Of a DNA stretch of 64,000 nucleotides, positions 46,043-57,042 are shown in pieces (position 1 is the stretch's first letter; every line of letters starts with the position of its first letter). The DNA comes from Sneathiella glossodoripedis JCM 23214 (GTDB lineage: Bacteria > Pseudomonadota > Alphaproteobacteria > Sneathiellales > Sneathiellaceae), in assembly GCF_000616095.1 (NCBI RefSeq), contig NZ_BAMS01000005.1, positions 62,001 through 126,000 of the forward strand, in the 5' to 3' direction. The notes beneath the pieces were generated by a model. It searched no databases, was not told where the DNA came from, and was given only the letters and a program-made list of their open reading frames with translations. The position numbers and the translations under genes were made by a program.

Positions 46043-46960
46043 CTAGGTGTCTCGGCCCAACTTGCTTTTGAGCGCATTGGCAACCCGGGATACCGGGGGT
46101 CTGCCGAGGTGATCTGAAATAAACCAAGCTGTTTTTACCAGTTTCTTCAAATCGAGGCCACTATCAATTCCCATACCGTTCAACATATATACTACATCTT
46201 CTGTCGCCACATTCCCGGTGGCACCGGGTGCATAAGGGCATCCTCCCAACCCCGCAACAGAACTGTCAATTTTTGTTATCCCAAGTTGCAAGGCTATCAG
46301 TATATTGGACAACGCCTGGCCGTAGGTATCATGAAAATGCACTCCTATGGCCTCAAGCGGAATTTTATTTGCAACGGCCTCCAGAACCTGCTTGGTTTTT
46401 AACGGAGTTCCAACACCAATTGTATCGGCAATTGAAATTTCATAAGACCCCATCTGATACAATTTATCGGCAACGTCTGCGACAGCGGCAGGCGTAATCT
46501 CTTCACCAAATGGACTGCCGAGCGAGCAGGAAACACTTGCCTTGAAATTGATGCCATCCTTTTTCGCACGCTCTACCACCGGCGCGAAGCGCTCCAGACT
46601 TTCGGCAATGGAACAGTTAATGTTACGCTTATTGAACTCTTCAGACGCGGCAGTAAAAATCAGTATTTCGTCTGCATTGTGCTCAAACGCTTTTTCGTAC
46701 CCTTTCAAATTTGGGGTCAGTACACTGTAGGATACGTTTTCCTCTCTGGAAATTTGCCCCATCACTTCTGCGGTATCAGCCATTTGCGGAACCCATTTTG
46801 GGGATACAAAGCTGCCAGCCTCGATTGCCTTTACCCCGGCATCGACCAAACGCTCTATCAGTTCGACTTTCACATTTGTGGGAATTTGGGTCTTTTCATT
46901 TTGCAGCCCATCTCGGGCTCCCACTTCAAAAACCCTCACGGACGACGGATAATCAGTCAT
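46043..46960 (-). CDS. Hydroxymethylglutaryl-CoA lyase
   Basis: 305 residues. TIM-barrel lyase: VGARDGLQNEK (metal and catalytic Arg-Asp), EAGSFVSPKWVPQMAD, HFHDTYGQA (metal His) and the active-site Cys loop GLGGCPYAPGATGNVATED. It splits HMG-CoA to acetyl-CoA and acetoacetate, the last step of leucine breakdown. Its ATG overlaps the mccA stop by one base, so it is coupled to the carboxylase genes. Confidence 0.95.
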   Translation of the reverse strand: MTDYPSSVRVFEVGARDGLQNEKTQIPTNVKVELIERLVDAGVKAIEAGSFVSPKWVPQMADTAEVMGQISREENVSYSVLTPNLKGYEKAFEHNADEILIFTAASEEFNKRNINCSIAESLERFAPVVERAKKDGINFKASVSCSLGSPFGEEITPAAVADVADKLYQMGSYEISIADTIGVGTPLKTKQVLEAVANKIPLEAIGVHFHDTYGQALSNILIALQLGITKIDSSVAGLGGCPYAPGATGNVATEDVVYMLNGMGIDSGLDLKKLVKTAWFISDHLGRPPVSRVANALKSKLGRDT

Positions 46961-48977
46961 TAAGCATCCTCCGCTTCGATCTGAATAAGAAGCGTTCCCT
47001 CATCCACCTGATCGCCGGTTTCAAAATAAATATCGCCCACCACTCCATCGCTACCAGCTGACAGAGTATGTTCCATCTTCATTGCTTCCATTACCATCAA
47101 TGCATCTCCTCTTTGGACAACATCTCCGGATGCAACATTGATCTGGATAATTTTACCGGGCATTGGTGCCGTAATCGCACCCGCCCCGCCTTCATCTGCC
47201 AGGTTATCGAAATCGTGCTCAATTCGCCTGATTTCAAACTGCTGTCCCTCATCAATAATGATCATCCGATCCTTATTGATAACGACCGCAGCCTTGATAA
47301 TGTGACCATCAAGATTGGCCCTCATTGACCCATCTGCAAGAATATCTGCCGAAGCACTTATCGTTTTTTCCGAAAGCCGGATATCACAGCCTGTTTCTGT
47401 CTGTGTGACCATTACGGTAATTTCACCGTCGCCATACTCAAACGAATAATCAACATGAGCGACATCATTCAAACGCCAGCCATCCGCCAAATTCCAAGGT
47501 GAGTATGGATCGGAACTATGGGCTGCTACCGCAGCGTCTTCTGCCTGCTTCTGTAACGTCAGATATAATGCGGCAAGGGCATAGTGACGGTCTTTGACCT
47601 TCGCACCTTGAGGGACCAGATCATCCCTGAAACGTTCAATGAAAGCGGTATCCAAATCTTTTTGAGCAAATGCAGGATGGGACGCAATATTTTTGAGAAA
47701 TTCAAGATTTGTAACCAATCCCGCAACTTCATATCGCGCCAAGGCAGCTTGCATTTTTCGAAGCGCTGCGTCGCGGTCCTGCCCCCACACAATAAGCTTT
47801 GCAATCATGGGATCGTAAAATGGTGTGACACTATCCCCTTCGAGTACACCTGTATCCACCCTCACCCCATCTTCAGCCTGTGGCGGGCGTAACCTCAAAA
47901 GCGGCCCTGTCGCTGGCAGAAAATCATTTTGCGGGTCTTCGGCATATAAACGCGCTTCAAGCGCGTGACCGTGAATGCTCAAGTCTTCCTGAGCTAGTGG
48001 AAGCACTCCGCCGTCCGCTACAATCAACTGCCAATGAACAAGATCTTGCCCCGTAATCAGCTCCGTTACAGGATGTTCCACCTGCAAACGGGTATTCATT
48101 TCCATAAAATAAAAGCCGTCTTCCTTTAAACCGTCAGACACGTCGGCAATAAATTCAACCGTTCCTGCCCCTTCGTAAGCTATTGCTTTCGCTGCTGCGA
48201 CTGCAGCCTCGCCCATCACAGCCCGCATCTTCTCAGGCATATCTGGCGCAGGAGCTTCTTCTATGACTTTCTGGTGACGGCGTTGCAAAGAACAATCACG
48301 TTCAAACAAGTGAACAACATTTCCATGCTTGTCCGCAAATACCTGAACTTCAATATGACGCGGTTTCGTCAAATACTTCTCGATCAATACACGCTCATCA
48401 CCAAACGCATTTGACGCCTCCCGCATCGCTCCTTCCAACGCTGCAGGAAACTCTTTCGCACTGTTGACGCGGCGCATGCCTTTACCGCCGCCACCTGCAA
48501 CAGCCTTGATCAGAACCGGATAGCCGATACGTTCAGCCTCACTTGCAAGTAACTTTGGATCCTGATCTTCCCCGTGATAGCCGGGTACAACTGGCACGCC
48601 AGCTTTCTCCATCATCGCCTTGGCAGCATCTTTCAAGCCCATCGCCCGAATGGCAGACGCTGGCGGACCTATAAATGCAACACCATTTTTCTCGCATTTT
48701 TCGGCAAAAGAGGCGTTTTCAGATAAAAACCCGTATCCGGATGAATAGCCTGAGCTCCCGTATCTTTCGCAATCTGAAGAATTTTATCCGCTTTCAAATA
48801 ACTCTCGGTGACTTCTGCAGGACCCAGCAACACGGCTTCATCAGCCATCTTTACATGCCTTGCATTGGCATCGGCTTCTGAGTAGACGGCAACCGTTTTC
48901 ACACCAAGCTTGCGCGCTGTGTCAATAACCCTGCAGGCGATTTCGCCCCGGTTCGCTATAAGTATTTTATCAAACAC
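46960..48977 (-). pseudogene. mccA: Methylcrotonyl-CoA carboxylase biotin-carboxylase/carrier subunit, frameshifted
   Basis: The first segment (48977 to about 48740) is the biotin-carboxylase start [17 protein letters not shown] and reaches AIHP, then leaves the family frame. Adding one G at about 48738-48740 (CCGGATAC to CCGGGATAC) restores [10 protein letters not shown] and joins the second segment, giving about 672 residues. The rest has the ATP-grasp domain (GGGGKGMRRV), biotin-carboxylase motifs (MNTRLQVEHPVTE) and the biotinyl Lys in MEAMKMEHTL. With MccB it carboxylates 3-methylcrotonyl-CoA in leucine catabolism. Biotin carboxylases always carry [10 protein letters not shown], so a missing base in the sequence is the best explanation. 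Confidence 0.92.
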
Positions 48978-48994
48978 GTTAATTCACCCAGCTA

Positions 48995-49789
48995 TCAATT
49001 GTTGTTCCATGAAGCTTTACGTTTTTCCAGAAAGGCGGAGATACCTTCCTTCGCCTCATCTGTTTTACGGCGTGCAGCAATTCGATCGGCTGTTTCATTA
49101 ATCAAGGCCTGATCAATGGGGCGGTTGGCGACCGTATAAATCAGATTTTTTGAATCTGCCATCGCATCCGGTGCGTTAGCCATCACCTGCTTGAGTATAC
49201 GATCTCGCGCTTGTGCCAAATCATGAACATCTTCAACCAGCTCATGAAGCAAACCATGATGAAACGCCGCTTCGGCATCAAAGACCTCAGCCGTCAGAAA
49301 ATACCGACGTGCCGCACGAACACCGATTGCTTCGACAACATAGGGTGAAATAACAGCGGGCAGCAATCCAAGCTTAACTTCAGAGAGACAGAATTTGGCT
49401 GCACGTACACCTATGGCAATATCACAGGCCGCAACCAGCCCAAGTCCGCCGCCATAAGCAGCTCCCTGCACAAGCGCTATCGTAGGCTTTGGAATATCCT
49501 GCAAATTCTTGAGCATACGTCCCAACGCCAACGCATCTTCGCGATTATCTTCTTCTGTAAATCCGGCTGCGCGCTTCATCCAGTTCAAGTCTGCACCAGC
49601 GCAATAACTTTTTCCGGCAGCAGCGACAACGACAGCGCGAACACCCTCCTGATGGGCAAGATCGGCAAACATGTCCCCAAGTCGCTCGATTAATTCCTCA
49701 TCGAATGCGTTGTGAACTTCAGGACGGTTCAGCGTAACGGTTGCAATCCCGTCTGTTGAAAAATGGAGTACAGCAGATTCTTCACTCAT
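48995..49789 (-). CDS. Methylglutaconyl-CoA hydratase / enoyl-CoA hydratase family
   Basis: 264 residues of crotonase fold. Oxyanion-hole segments KSYCAGADLNWMKRAAG and GAAYGGGLGLVAACDIAIG are present. Located between mccA and mccB, it is best read as LiuC, hydrating 3-methylglutaconyl-CoA to HMG-CoA. The specificity is from context; the fold and motifs are directly seen. Spacing to neighbours is 17 and 9 bp, so it is cotranscribed. Confidence 0.88.
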   Translation of the reverse strand: MSEESAVLHFSTDGIATVTLNRPEVHNAFDEELIERLGDMFADLAHQEGVRAVVVAAAGKSYCAGADLNWMKRAAGFTEEDNREDALALGRMLKNLQDIPKPTIALVQGAAYGGGLGLVAACDIAIGVRAAKFCLSEVKLGLLPAVISPYVVEAIGVRAARRYFLTAEVFDAEAAFHHGLLHELVEDVHDLAQARDRILKQVMANAPDAMADSKNLIYTVANRPIDQALINETADRIAARRKTDEAKEGISAFLEKRKASWNNN

Positions 49790-49798
49790 AATCAGTCC

Positions 49799-51405
49799 TT
49801 ACATTCTAAAGAGGCCAAACTTCGTTGGCTCAATTGGGGCATTTAGTGACGCGGAAATAGCTAGGCCTAAAACCTTGCGACTTTGGGCTGGATCCAGAAT
49901 GCCATCATCCCACAATCGCGCGCTTGAGAAATAAGGATGGCCTTCCTTTTCATATTGTGCTTCGACGGGAGCTTTGAATGCCGCTTCTTCCTCCGCGCTC
50001 CATGTTTCACCGCGTGCTTCCATGCCATCGCGTTTTACAGTCGCCAGAACGGCAGCGGCCTGCGGGCCACCCATCACAGATATCCGTGAATTTGGCCACA
50101 TCCATAACATCCTCGGGCTATAGGCTCTACCGCACATTCCATAGTTACCAGCTCCGAAGGAACCACCGAAAATCATCGTGAATTTTGGCACCTTGGCTGT
50201 CGCAACCGCTGTTACCAACTTGGCACCATCTTTCGCAATACCACCACTCTCATATTTCTGACCAACCATAAACCCGGTAATATTCTGCAAAAACACAAGC
50301 GGTATATTTCGTTGGCAGCACAGTTCAATGAAGTGAGCGCCTTAACTGAACTCTCCGAAAACAAGATACCGTTATTTGCAACGATACCGACAGGATATCC
50401 ATGGATATGTGCGAAACCTGTCACCAACGATGTTCCGTAAAGTTTCTTAAATTCATCAAACTCCGAACCATCAACAATTCGGGCAATGACTTCGCGTACA
50501 TCAAATGGCTGTCTGGTATCCTGCGGAATTAGGCCGTACAGCTCCTTCGGATCATAAAGTGGAGCTACCGGCTTTTTAATGTCCAGTGGCATCGATTTAG
50601 GGCGATTCAGATTAGCAACTATATCCCTCGCAATCTGCAAAGCATGCAAATCATTTTCCGCATAGTGATCCGTAACACCAGAGGTGCGGGAATGCACATC
50701 TGCACCTCCCAAATCCTCTGCAGATACGACCTCTCCTGTAGCTGCTTTCACAAGAGGTGGGCCTGCCAGAAATATAGTGCCCTGGTTGCGAACAATCACA
50801 CTCTCATCAGACATGGCAGGTACATATGCTCCGCCAGCCGTGCATGAGCCCATTACAACTGCAATTTGCGGAATGCCCTTTGCGGACATATTCGCCTGAT
50901 TATAGAAAATGCGGCCGAAATGATCCCTGTCAGGAAACACGTCCTGCTGATTGGGCAGGTTCGCGCCTCCGCTATCAACAAGATATATACAAGGCAGGTT
51001 ATTTTGTTCCGCAACTTCCTGAGCCCGCAAATGCTTCTTGACCGTCATAGGGTAATAAGTTCCCCCTTTTACAGTCGCGTCATTGCAAACAATCACACAT
51101 TCGCGTCCTGAAACACGGCCAATACCTGTTATAATACCTGCGGAATTAATATCACCGCCATACATGTCCCAAGCGGCCATCTGATTTAGCTCAAGAAATG
51201 GCGCACCCGGATCCAGTAATTTGCGAACCCGTTCACGCGGAAGCAGCTTTCCTCGGGAAAGATGTTTTTCTCTGGCTCTTTCTCCGCCGCCCATTTTTAC
51301 GCGGGAGACTTTTTCCTTTAAATCGTCAACCAAAGACTGCATATGGGCGGCATTCGCCTTATACTCATCGCTTCGGGTGTTAAGATTGCTTTTTAAAACA
51401 GGCAT
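49799..51405 (-). pseudogene. mccB: Methylcrotonyl-CoA carboxylase carboxyltransferase subunit, frameshifted
   Basis: The first 365 or so codons are a typical MccB ([51 protein letters not shown]), after which the frame goes wrong. Adding one G at 50340-50341 (AAGGCGCTC to AAGGGCGCTC) gives [23 protein letters not shown]. This joins the second segment ([33 protein letters not shown]), for about 535 residues in all. MccB transfers the carboxyl from biotin to 3-methylcrotonyl-CoA. As for mccA, a homopolymer undercall is the likely cause. Confidence 0.92.
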
Positions 51406-51552
51406 TTACGCAAAATTCCTTTTGGCAAAATTTAAGCTCACCCTCTGACAGATTGCAGAGTTGGCAGAGCTGAAGTTGATCATTCGCTTGGCGCATTCAA
51501 CGCTATGTGCTAGGGCTGAACGCACACAAAAAAGAAAACAAGGGAGCCAAGA

Positions 51553-52335
51553 ATGGCCTATAAAGCATTTGATTTGACCGGCAAGGTCGCACTCATCACA
51601 GGTGGCAACGGAGGGATCGGACTGGGAATGGGTAAGGCCATTGCTGAAGCCGGTGGAGATGTCTGCATTTGGGGAACAAATGCCGATAAAAATGCCGCTG
51701 CGGTTGAGGAACTTAAAAAATCCGGAACCAAGGTGAGCAGTCTGATTTGCGATGTCAGCAATCAACAACAGGTTCAAGACTGCTTTGGTGAAACTCTCAA
51801 GCAATTTGGCCGTGTTGACGGCTGTTTTGCGAATGCTGGTATATCGTCCAAAGGCACCAAATTTACTGACATCGAAGATGCTGAATGGCAGAAAATTATG
51901 GGCATTAACATGGACGGAGCGTTTTATACCATGCAGGAAGCTGCCAGGCATATGGTCGAGCGCGCTGAAAATGGCGACCCGGGTGGACGCCTTGTAGGCA
52001 CTGCCAGTCTGGCTGCGGTTTCCGGAGCGGCCCGCAACGAACACTATGCTGCGACCAAAGGTGGGTTGATCTCCATGATCCGGGCGCTGTCGGTTGAGCT
52101 GGCAGGCAAAGGCATCACGGCTAATGCCATCCTTCCCGGCTGGATAGAAACCGCGATGACCGAAGCCTCTTTCAACTGGGAAAAATTTGCGAGCAACGTG
52201 AAACCACGTATTCCGGCTCGCCGCTGGGGCAATCCGGAAGACTTCGGAGGTATTGCTGTCTATATCATGTCTGACGCCAGCTCTTACCATACGGGTGACA
52301 CTTTCCTCATTGATGGTGGATATTTCCTATTTTAA
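51553..52335 (+). CDS. SDR family oxidoreductase
   Basis: 260 residues. NAD(P) loop TGGNGGIGLGMG, NAGISS, catalytic Tyr-Lys in YAATKGG, and a C-terminal FLIDGGYFLF. FabG-like short-chain dehydrogenase with unknown substrate. It is transcribed opposite to the surrounding leucine genes and interrupts their order, with GGGAG before the ATG. It ends at a hairpin shared with the isomerase gene. A role in the pathway is not shown. Confidence 0.87.
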   Translation: MAYKAFDLTGKVALITGGNGGIGLGMGKAIAEAGGDVCIWGTNADKNAAAVEELKKSGTKVSSLICDVSNQQQVQDCFGETLKQFGRVDGCFANAGISSKGTKFTDIEDAEWQKIMGINMDGAFYTMQEAARHMVERAENGDPGGRLVGTASLAAVSGAARNEHYAATKGGLISMIRALSVELAGKGITANAILPGWIETAMTEASFNWEKFASNVKPRIPARRWGNPEDFGGIAVYIMSDASSYHTGDTFLIDGGYFLF

Positions 52336-52343
52336 ACCACGAA

Positions 52344-52371
52344 ACATGGCCCCGTGTTTTCGGGGCCATGT
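52344..52371. terminator. Hairpin between convergent SDR and isomerase genes
   Basis: ACATGGCCCCG / CGGGGCCATGT, perfect 11-bp stem with a TGTTTT loop between the two convergent stop codons. There is no long T-run on either side, but the position and stability make a shared terminator likely. Confidence 0.75.
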
Positions 52372-52372
52372 C

Positions 52373-52990
52373 TTAATTCGATTGACCAGATTTATATGCT
52401 AAATACTGATCGATATGCGCAATACGATCAGCACCCCAAAATACTTGTTCACCAACCTTGAACCACGGTACACCAAAACATCCGCTTTCCACAGCATCTG
52501 TGGTTGCTGAGATTACAGCAGATTTTGCCTCCGCATCATCGGCTGCAGCGATCACTTCATCCATTGACACACCTAACGAACCCGCAAGCTCGGAAAGATG
52601 CTCAGGCGCAGTTATTTCGCGGCTTTCAGCCCATAACTGTCGGCTTACTCCCCGGGCGAACTCTTTCGCCTTTTCAGGATCACTTCTGTTAATTCGGTAA
52701 AATACTAATCTTGCCAGTTTGGCGTCGACAGGGAACACAGCAGGTTTCGCCATTGGCAATCCAGCCATACGGGCCGAACGACTACTGTCCATGTTAATAT
52801 AATTCATTTTTTGTGGAATTGACGCGGGACCAACATTTTGAGCGCCAATAGCTTTCCATACATGACCGAGGGAAATCGGTCGCCAAATCGCCTCGACACC
52901 ATTTCTTTGTGCGACTTCCCCGATTTGATTTACAGCTATGTAGTTATAGGGTGACGAGAATTCAACAAAAAATTCGATAGCTTTACCCAT
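52373..52990 (-). CDS. 2-hydroxychromene-2-carboxylate isomerase family (DsbA-like, GST-kappa fold)
   Basis: 205 residues. The start FFVEFSSPYNYIAVNQI has the active-site Ser-Pro in place of Cys, and FGVPWFKVGEQVFWGADRI is the family's C-terminal signature. Members use glutathione to isomerise naphthalene-type intermediates, but many copies sit in acyl-CoA or aromatic catabolism loci with unknown substrates. It lies 21 bp after the acyl-CoA dehydrogenase gene on the same strand. Substrate unknown here. Confidence 0.86.
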   Translation of the reverse strand: MGKAIEFFVEFSSPYNYIAVNQIGEVAQRNGVEAIWRPISLGHVWKAIGAQNVGPASIPQKMNYINMDSSRSARMAGLPMAKPAVFPVDAKLARLVFYRINRSDPEKAKEFARGVSRQLWAESREITAPEHLSELAGSLGVSMDEVIAAADDAEAKSAVISATTDAVESGCFGVPWFKVGEQVFWGADRIAHIDQYLAYKSGQSN

Positions 52991-53011
52991 AAGTTCCTCC
53001 CCTTATTATTT

Positions 53012-54144
53012 TTATGCTGCCAAATTTCTGGCTATTACCATTTTCTGGATATCGGACGTACCTTCATAAATCTGACAAACGCGAACGTCCCGATAAATTT
53101 TTTCTACGGGATAATCCGCGATAAATCCGTTTCCACCCAGAGTCTGTATCGCAGCTGAACAAACCTCTTCTGCCATTTCTGACGCAAAAAGTTTCGCCAT
53201 ACTTGCCTCTGTCAGGCATGGAATGCCAGCATCTTTCAAAGACGCTGCATGTATGACCATTTGCCGTGCTACTTCGACCTTTGTTGCCATATCAGCAAGG
53301 CGAAAACCAACCGCCTGATGCTCAATGATTGGCTTATCAAACGAATTACGCTCTTTCGCATATTCGATGGCATAATTAAGTGCAGCGGCAGCCATACCGA
53401 CGCTTTGAGCACCAATTCCAATGCGACCTGTTTCCAGATTTGCAAGAGCAATTTTATACCCAGCGCCTTCTGCACCCAACATGTTTGACGCCGGAACGCG
53501 AACATCTTCGAAAGTTATCTGGCAGGTATCAGACGCTTTCTGCCCAAGCTTTTTCTCTACAGAAGCGACCCGGTAACCTTCGCTATCTGTCGGTACAATA
53601 AAGCAACTTATTCCTTTTTTGCCGGCGGCTGGATCTGTAACAGCAAAGACAAGCGCTACACCGCCAATTTTCCCTGAGGTAATAAATTGCTTCGTGCCGC
53701 TAATGATGAAATCATCTCCATCCCGAACGGCTCTGGTTTTTAACGCCGAAGCATCTGATCCCGCTTGCGGTTCAGTCAGGCAGAAAGCTCCGATCATCTC
53801 CCTTTGGCCAGTGACGTAAGGTAGGTTTGCTTCTGCTCCTCAGTCCCATCTTTTAGCAATGCCGCGCAACATGGCGAATTATTTACACTCATGACAGTGG
53901 AAATAGCACCGTCACCGCCAGCTATCTCCATCAACGCCAGTGCATAAGATACAAAATCTGTTCCAGCTCCGCCATAAGCTTCCGGGACAGTCATACCCAT
54001 CAAACCAAGAGCACCCATTTCATCAAAAACTTCGCGCGGAACGGCTTCCGCCTGTTCCCACGCCATCGTATCTGGCGCCAGACGTTTGGTGGCAAAGTCC
54101 CGCGCCATATCACGGATCATTGTCTGTTCTTCACTCAGGATCAT
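53012..54144 (-). pseudogene. Acyl-CoA dehydrogenase, frameshifted
   Basis: Two frame segments overlap at 53794-53797. The first ends LTSLAKGR-stop; adding one G at 53800-53802 (AAAGGGAG to AAAGGGGAG) restores [20 protein letters not shown], the family's FAD/substrate segment, and gives about 377 residues. The catalytic Glu is in the usual SCAD/MCAD place, [11 protein letters not shown]. It lies between a thiolase and an isomerase gene in the leucine/acyl-CoA cluster. The chain length used is unknown (short or branched). Likely intact apart from the base call. Confidence 0.9.
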
Positions 54145-54172
54145 ATTTCTGTCCTCACGTCTGGCATTGGAT

Positions 54173-55360
54173 TTAATTTACAAGTTCAACTGCCATTGCA
54201 GTCGCTTCGCCGCCACCGATACAAAGTGCCGCAACGCCTTTTGTCTTGCCATATTTTTTAAGGGCATTCAAAAGCGTAACAACAATCCTCGCACCGGATG
54301 CTCCAACTGGATGACCAAGCGCACAGGCTCCCCCGTGAACATTCACTTTTGCATGATCCAGACCCAAATCCTTAATCGCCGCCATAGCAACCACAGCAAA
54401 TGCCTCGTTAATCTCGAATAGATCAACGTCATCATTTGTCCAAGAAACCTTGTCCATAACTTTACGGATGGCATCGATGGGTGCCAGTGTAAATTCTGAT
54501 GGTTTACGGGCATGAGTTGAATGAGCGAGAAATCTTGCGATCGGCTTCAATCCACGCTTTTCAGCTTCAGACTGACGCATCATTACCAATGCGGCACCAC
54601 CATCAGAAATTGAAGAAGCATTGGCGGCTGTGACAGTTCCATCTTTGGCAAATGCAGGACGCAAAGTCGGTATTTTGTCCGGATTTCCTTTGAGAGCCTG
54701 CTCATCTTTATCAACGACTATGTCGCCTTTTCTTGATTTAACAGTGACCGGCGCGATTTCATCAGCAAAGCTGCCGTCTTCCGTCGCTTTTTTTGCACGG
54801 TTAAGGCTTTCGATTGCATAGGCATCCTGTGCTTCGCGTGTAAACTGGTAAAGACCTGCAGTCTCCTCAGCAAAAGAGCCCATCAGGCGGCCTTCTTCAT
54901 AGGCATCTTCCAATCCATCCAAGAACATGTGGTCTTTGACCTCTCCGTGTCCCAACCTAAGTCCACCACGAACTTTGGGCAGGATATATGGCGCGTTTGT
55001 CATGCTCTCAAACCCACCAGCAACCATCACGTTCGCACTGCCCGCTGCAATGGCGTCATGTGCGTACATGGCCGCGCGCATTCCAGATCCACACATCTTG
55101 TTGACAGTTGTACATCCCACATTATCAGGAATTCCAGCCCCGAACGAAGCTTGCCTCGCAGGTGCCTGACCGAGTCCAGCAGGCAGAACACAGCCCATAA
55201 CAACTTCGTCGATATCCGCGCCAGATACACCAGCACGTTTCATCGCTTCTTCAATCGCTACTGCGCCCAGTTCTGGCGCTTTAACTTCCGCCAGGTCACC
55301 TTGAAAGCCACCCATTGGGGTTCGCGCCATACCAACGATTACAATTGGATCATTACTCAT
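54173..55360 (-). CDS. Acetyl-CoA acetyltransferase (thiolase)
   Basis: 395 residues from ATG 55360, which has GGAGAC just before it; the frame extends seven codons further. The nucleophilic Cys is in VNKMCGSGMRA, NEAFA and the second Cys in GGACALGHPVGASG. Thiolases of this group condense or cleave acetoacetyl-CoA. In this cluster it can clear acetoacetyl-CoA from HMG-CoA lyase products or serve PHA synthesis (inference). Confidence 0.93.
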   Translation of the reverse strand: MSNDPIVIVGMARTPMGGFQGDLAEVKAPELGAVAIEEAMKRAGVSGADIDEVVMGCVLPAGLGQAPARQASFGAGIPDNVGCTTVNKMCGSGMRAAMYAHDAIAAGSANVMVAGGFESMTNAPYILPKVRGGLRLGHGEVKDHMFLDGLEDAYEEGRLMGSFAEETAGLYQFTREAQDAYAIESLNRAKKATEDGSFADEIAPVTVKSRKGDIVVDKDEQALKGNPDKIPTLRPAFAKDGTVTAANASSISDGGAALVMMRQSEAEKRGLKPIARFLAHSTHARKPSEFTLAPIDAIRKVMDKVSWTNDDVDLFEINEAFAVVAMAAIKDLGLDHAKVNVHGGACALGHPVGASGARIVVTLLNALKKYGKTKGVAALCIGGGEATAMAVELVN

Positions 55361-55411
55361 TTTAGTCTCCATACCAGCCAAAAAGCCCGCTGGCTATTTA
55401 TCATGTTTTAC

Positions 55412-56584
55412 TTAAGCGGTTTCGTTGAATAGTTCGCGGCCAATCAGCATACGTCTGATTTCACTGGTGCCTGCACCAATTTCATAAAGCTTCGCATCCC
55501 GAAGCAGACGGCCCGTAGGATACTCGTTGATATAGCCGTTACCGCCCAGCGCCTGAATAGCTTCAAGAGCCATCCATGTCGCTTTTTCCGCCGCATATAA
55601 AATCACACCTGCTGCATCTTTACGCGCGGTCTCACCCCTGTCGCACGCTTTTGCCACAGTATAAACATAGGCTTTACATGCGTTCATTGTTGAATACATG
55701 TCAGCAATCTTGCCCTGCATCAATTGGAACTCTCCGATTGGTTTGCCGAACTGCTCACGCTCATGCACATAAGGAATAACCACATCCATGCAGGCATCCA
55801 TAATCCCGAGTGGCCCCGCGGAGAGAACAACTCTTTCATAATCCAGACCACTCATGAGCACACGGACACCTTCGTTAAGGGGGCCCAGAATATTTTCCTC
55901 AGGAACTTCGCAATCTTCAAAGACAAGTTCACATGTGTTGGAGCCTCGCATACCAAGCTTATCAAGCTTCTGAGCAGTCGAAAAACCTTTGAAACCCTTT
56001 TCAATTATGAACGCGGTTATACCCCGCGGACCTGCGTCAGGTTCGGTCTTTGCGTAAACAACAAGCACATCCGCGTCTGGCCCATTGGTAATCCAGAATT
56101 TATTGCCGTTAAGAATGTAACGGTCACCTTTTTTGGTTGCTTTGAGCTTCATGGAAACAACATCTGAACCTGCACCCGGCTCACTCATAGCAAGGGAGCC
56201 AACATGTTCACCAGAAATCAGCTTGGGGAGATATTTGTGTTTTTGTTCCTCAGTGCCATTGCGACGGATTTGGTTCACACACAAATTGGAATGTGCCCCG
56301 TAAGACAATCCAACAGAAGCGGAAGCCCTGCTAATCTCCTCAACCGCTACACAATGCTCAAGATACCCAAGGCCTGAGCCACCATATTCTTCTTCAACGG
56401 TAATACCCAGCAGCCCCAAATCTCCCATTTTTTTCCAGAGATCTGCGGGGAATTCATTAGTATGATCAATATCAGCGGCCCGCGGCGCGATTTCAGTCGA
56501 TGCGAAATTCGCCACAGTATCCCTGAGCATGTCCGCTGTTTCACCCAGATCAAAATTAAGGCTTGGATAGTGCGTATATGACAT
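55412..56584 (-). CDS. Isovaleryl-CoA dehydrogenase
   Basis: 390 residues. FAD acyl-CoA dehydrogenase fold with [15 protein letters not shown] and [18 protein letters not shown]. The position that holds the catalytic Glu in other family members is Gly/Ala here (YEIGAGTS). The base is instead the Glu in [12 protein letters not shown], as known for isovaleryl-CoA dehydrogenase. It oxidises isovaleryl-CoA to 3-methylcrotonyl-CoA, the substrate of MccAB. Upstream neighbours are two thioesterases. Confidence 0.93.
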   Translation of the reverse strand: MSYTHYPSLNFDLGETADMLRDTVANFASTEIAPRAADIDHTNEFPADLWKKMGDLGLLGITVEEEYGGSGLGYLEHCVAVEEISRASASVGLSYGAHSNLCVNQIRRNGTEEQKHKYLPKLISGEHVGSLAMSEPGAGSDVVSMKLKATKKGDRYILNGNKFWITNGPDADVLVVYAKTEPDAGPRGITAFIIEKGFKGFSTAQKLDKLGMRGSNTCELVFEDCEVPEENILGPLNEGVRVLMSGLDYERVVLSAGPLGIMDACMDVVIPYVHEREQFGKPIGEFQLMQGKIADMYSTMNACKAYVYTVAKACDRGETARKDAAGVILYAAEKATWMALEAIQALGGNGYINEYPTGRLLRDAKLYEIGAGTSEIRRMLIGRELFNETA

Positions 56585-56607
56585 TGAAATTCCTTTTCCT
56601 TGTCCAG

Positions 56608-57042
56608 TTATACCGTGATCAAAGTGGCCAGCACAGTCGCGACATGCCGCTCGCCAGATGTAGTAATGCTAAATAAATCGGCTTCAGCAACAACCAAGGT
56701 GCGCCCCGATTTAATTATATGTGATTTTGCCAGTAACCTGTGTCCACAGGCCGGCTGAAAGTTGTTAAACTTATATTCCGCAGTTTTAAATTCGGCGTTA
56801 TCCCCGACTATTGTGCCCGCAGCCAAATCCAATGCGACCGATGCTGTTGAAGCGAGCACTCCTTCGTGAAAACAACCGTCCCTGTCAGACAACTGATCGC
56901 CATAGGCTAAAGAAACATTTACATTCCCCGGCGAAACAATCTCTATTTCAACTCCCAAGCTTTGAGCAAAACCGCTCCCGTTCAGGCGTGCCTCTACCAA
57001 TCGGCGCATATGCGGGTCAGCTACAGCAGTTTTATTTTCCAT
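56608..57042 (-). CDS. PaaI-type thioesterase
   Basis: 144 residues from ATG 57042 (GGAG 8 bp upstream, inside the previous gene; an ATG at 57057 would add five residues). Hotdog fold with [22 protein letters not shown] and [22 protein letters not shown], where the family's HGG is replaced by HEG. It would hydrolyse acyl-CoA thioesters. The start overlaps the end of the other thioesterase gene by 11 bp. Confidence 0.82.
   Translation of the reverse strand: MENKTAVADPHMRRLVEARLNGSGFAQSLGVEIEIVSPGNVNVSLAYGDQLSDRDGCFHEGVLASTASVALDLAAGTIVGDNAEFKTAEYKFNNFQPACGHRLLAKSHIIKSGRTLVVAEADLFSITTSGERHVATVLATLITV

Noticed and set aside
51406-52290. 294-codon minus-strand open frame opposite the SDR gene
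   Set aside because: It is antisense to a clear short-chain dehydrogenase with intact motifs, and its translation has no recognisable domain; it is a shadow frame.
46960-54144. Genuine pseudogenisation of the leucine pathway
   Set aside because: All three breaks are one-base losses in G runs with no other damage, like those in unrelated genes across the window.
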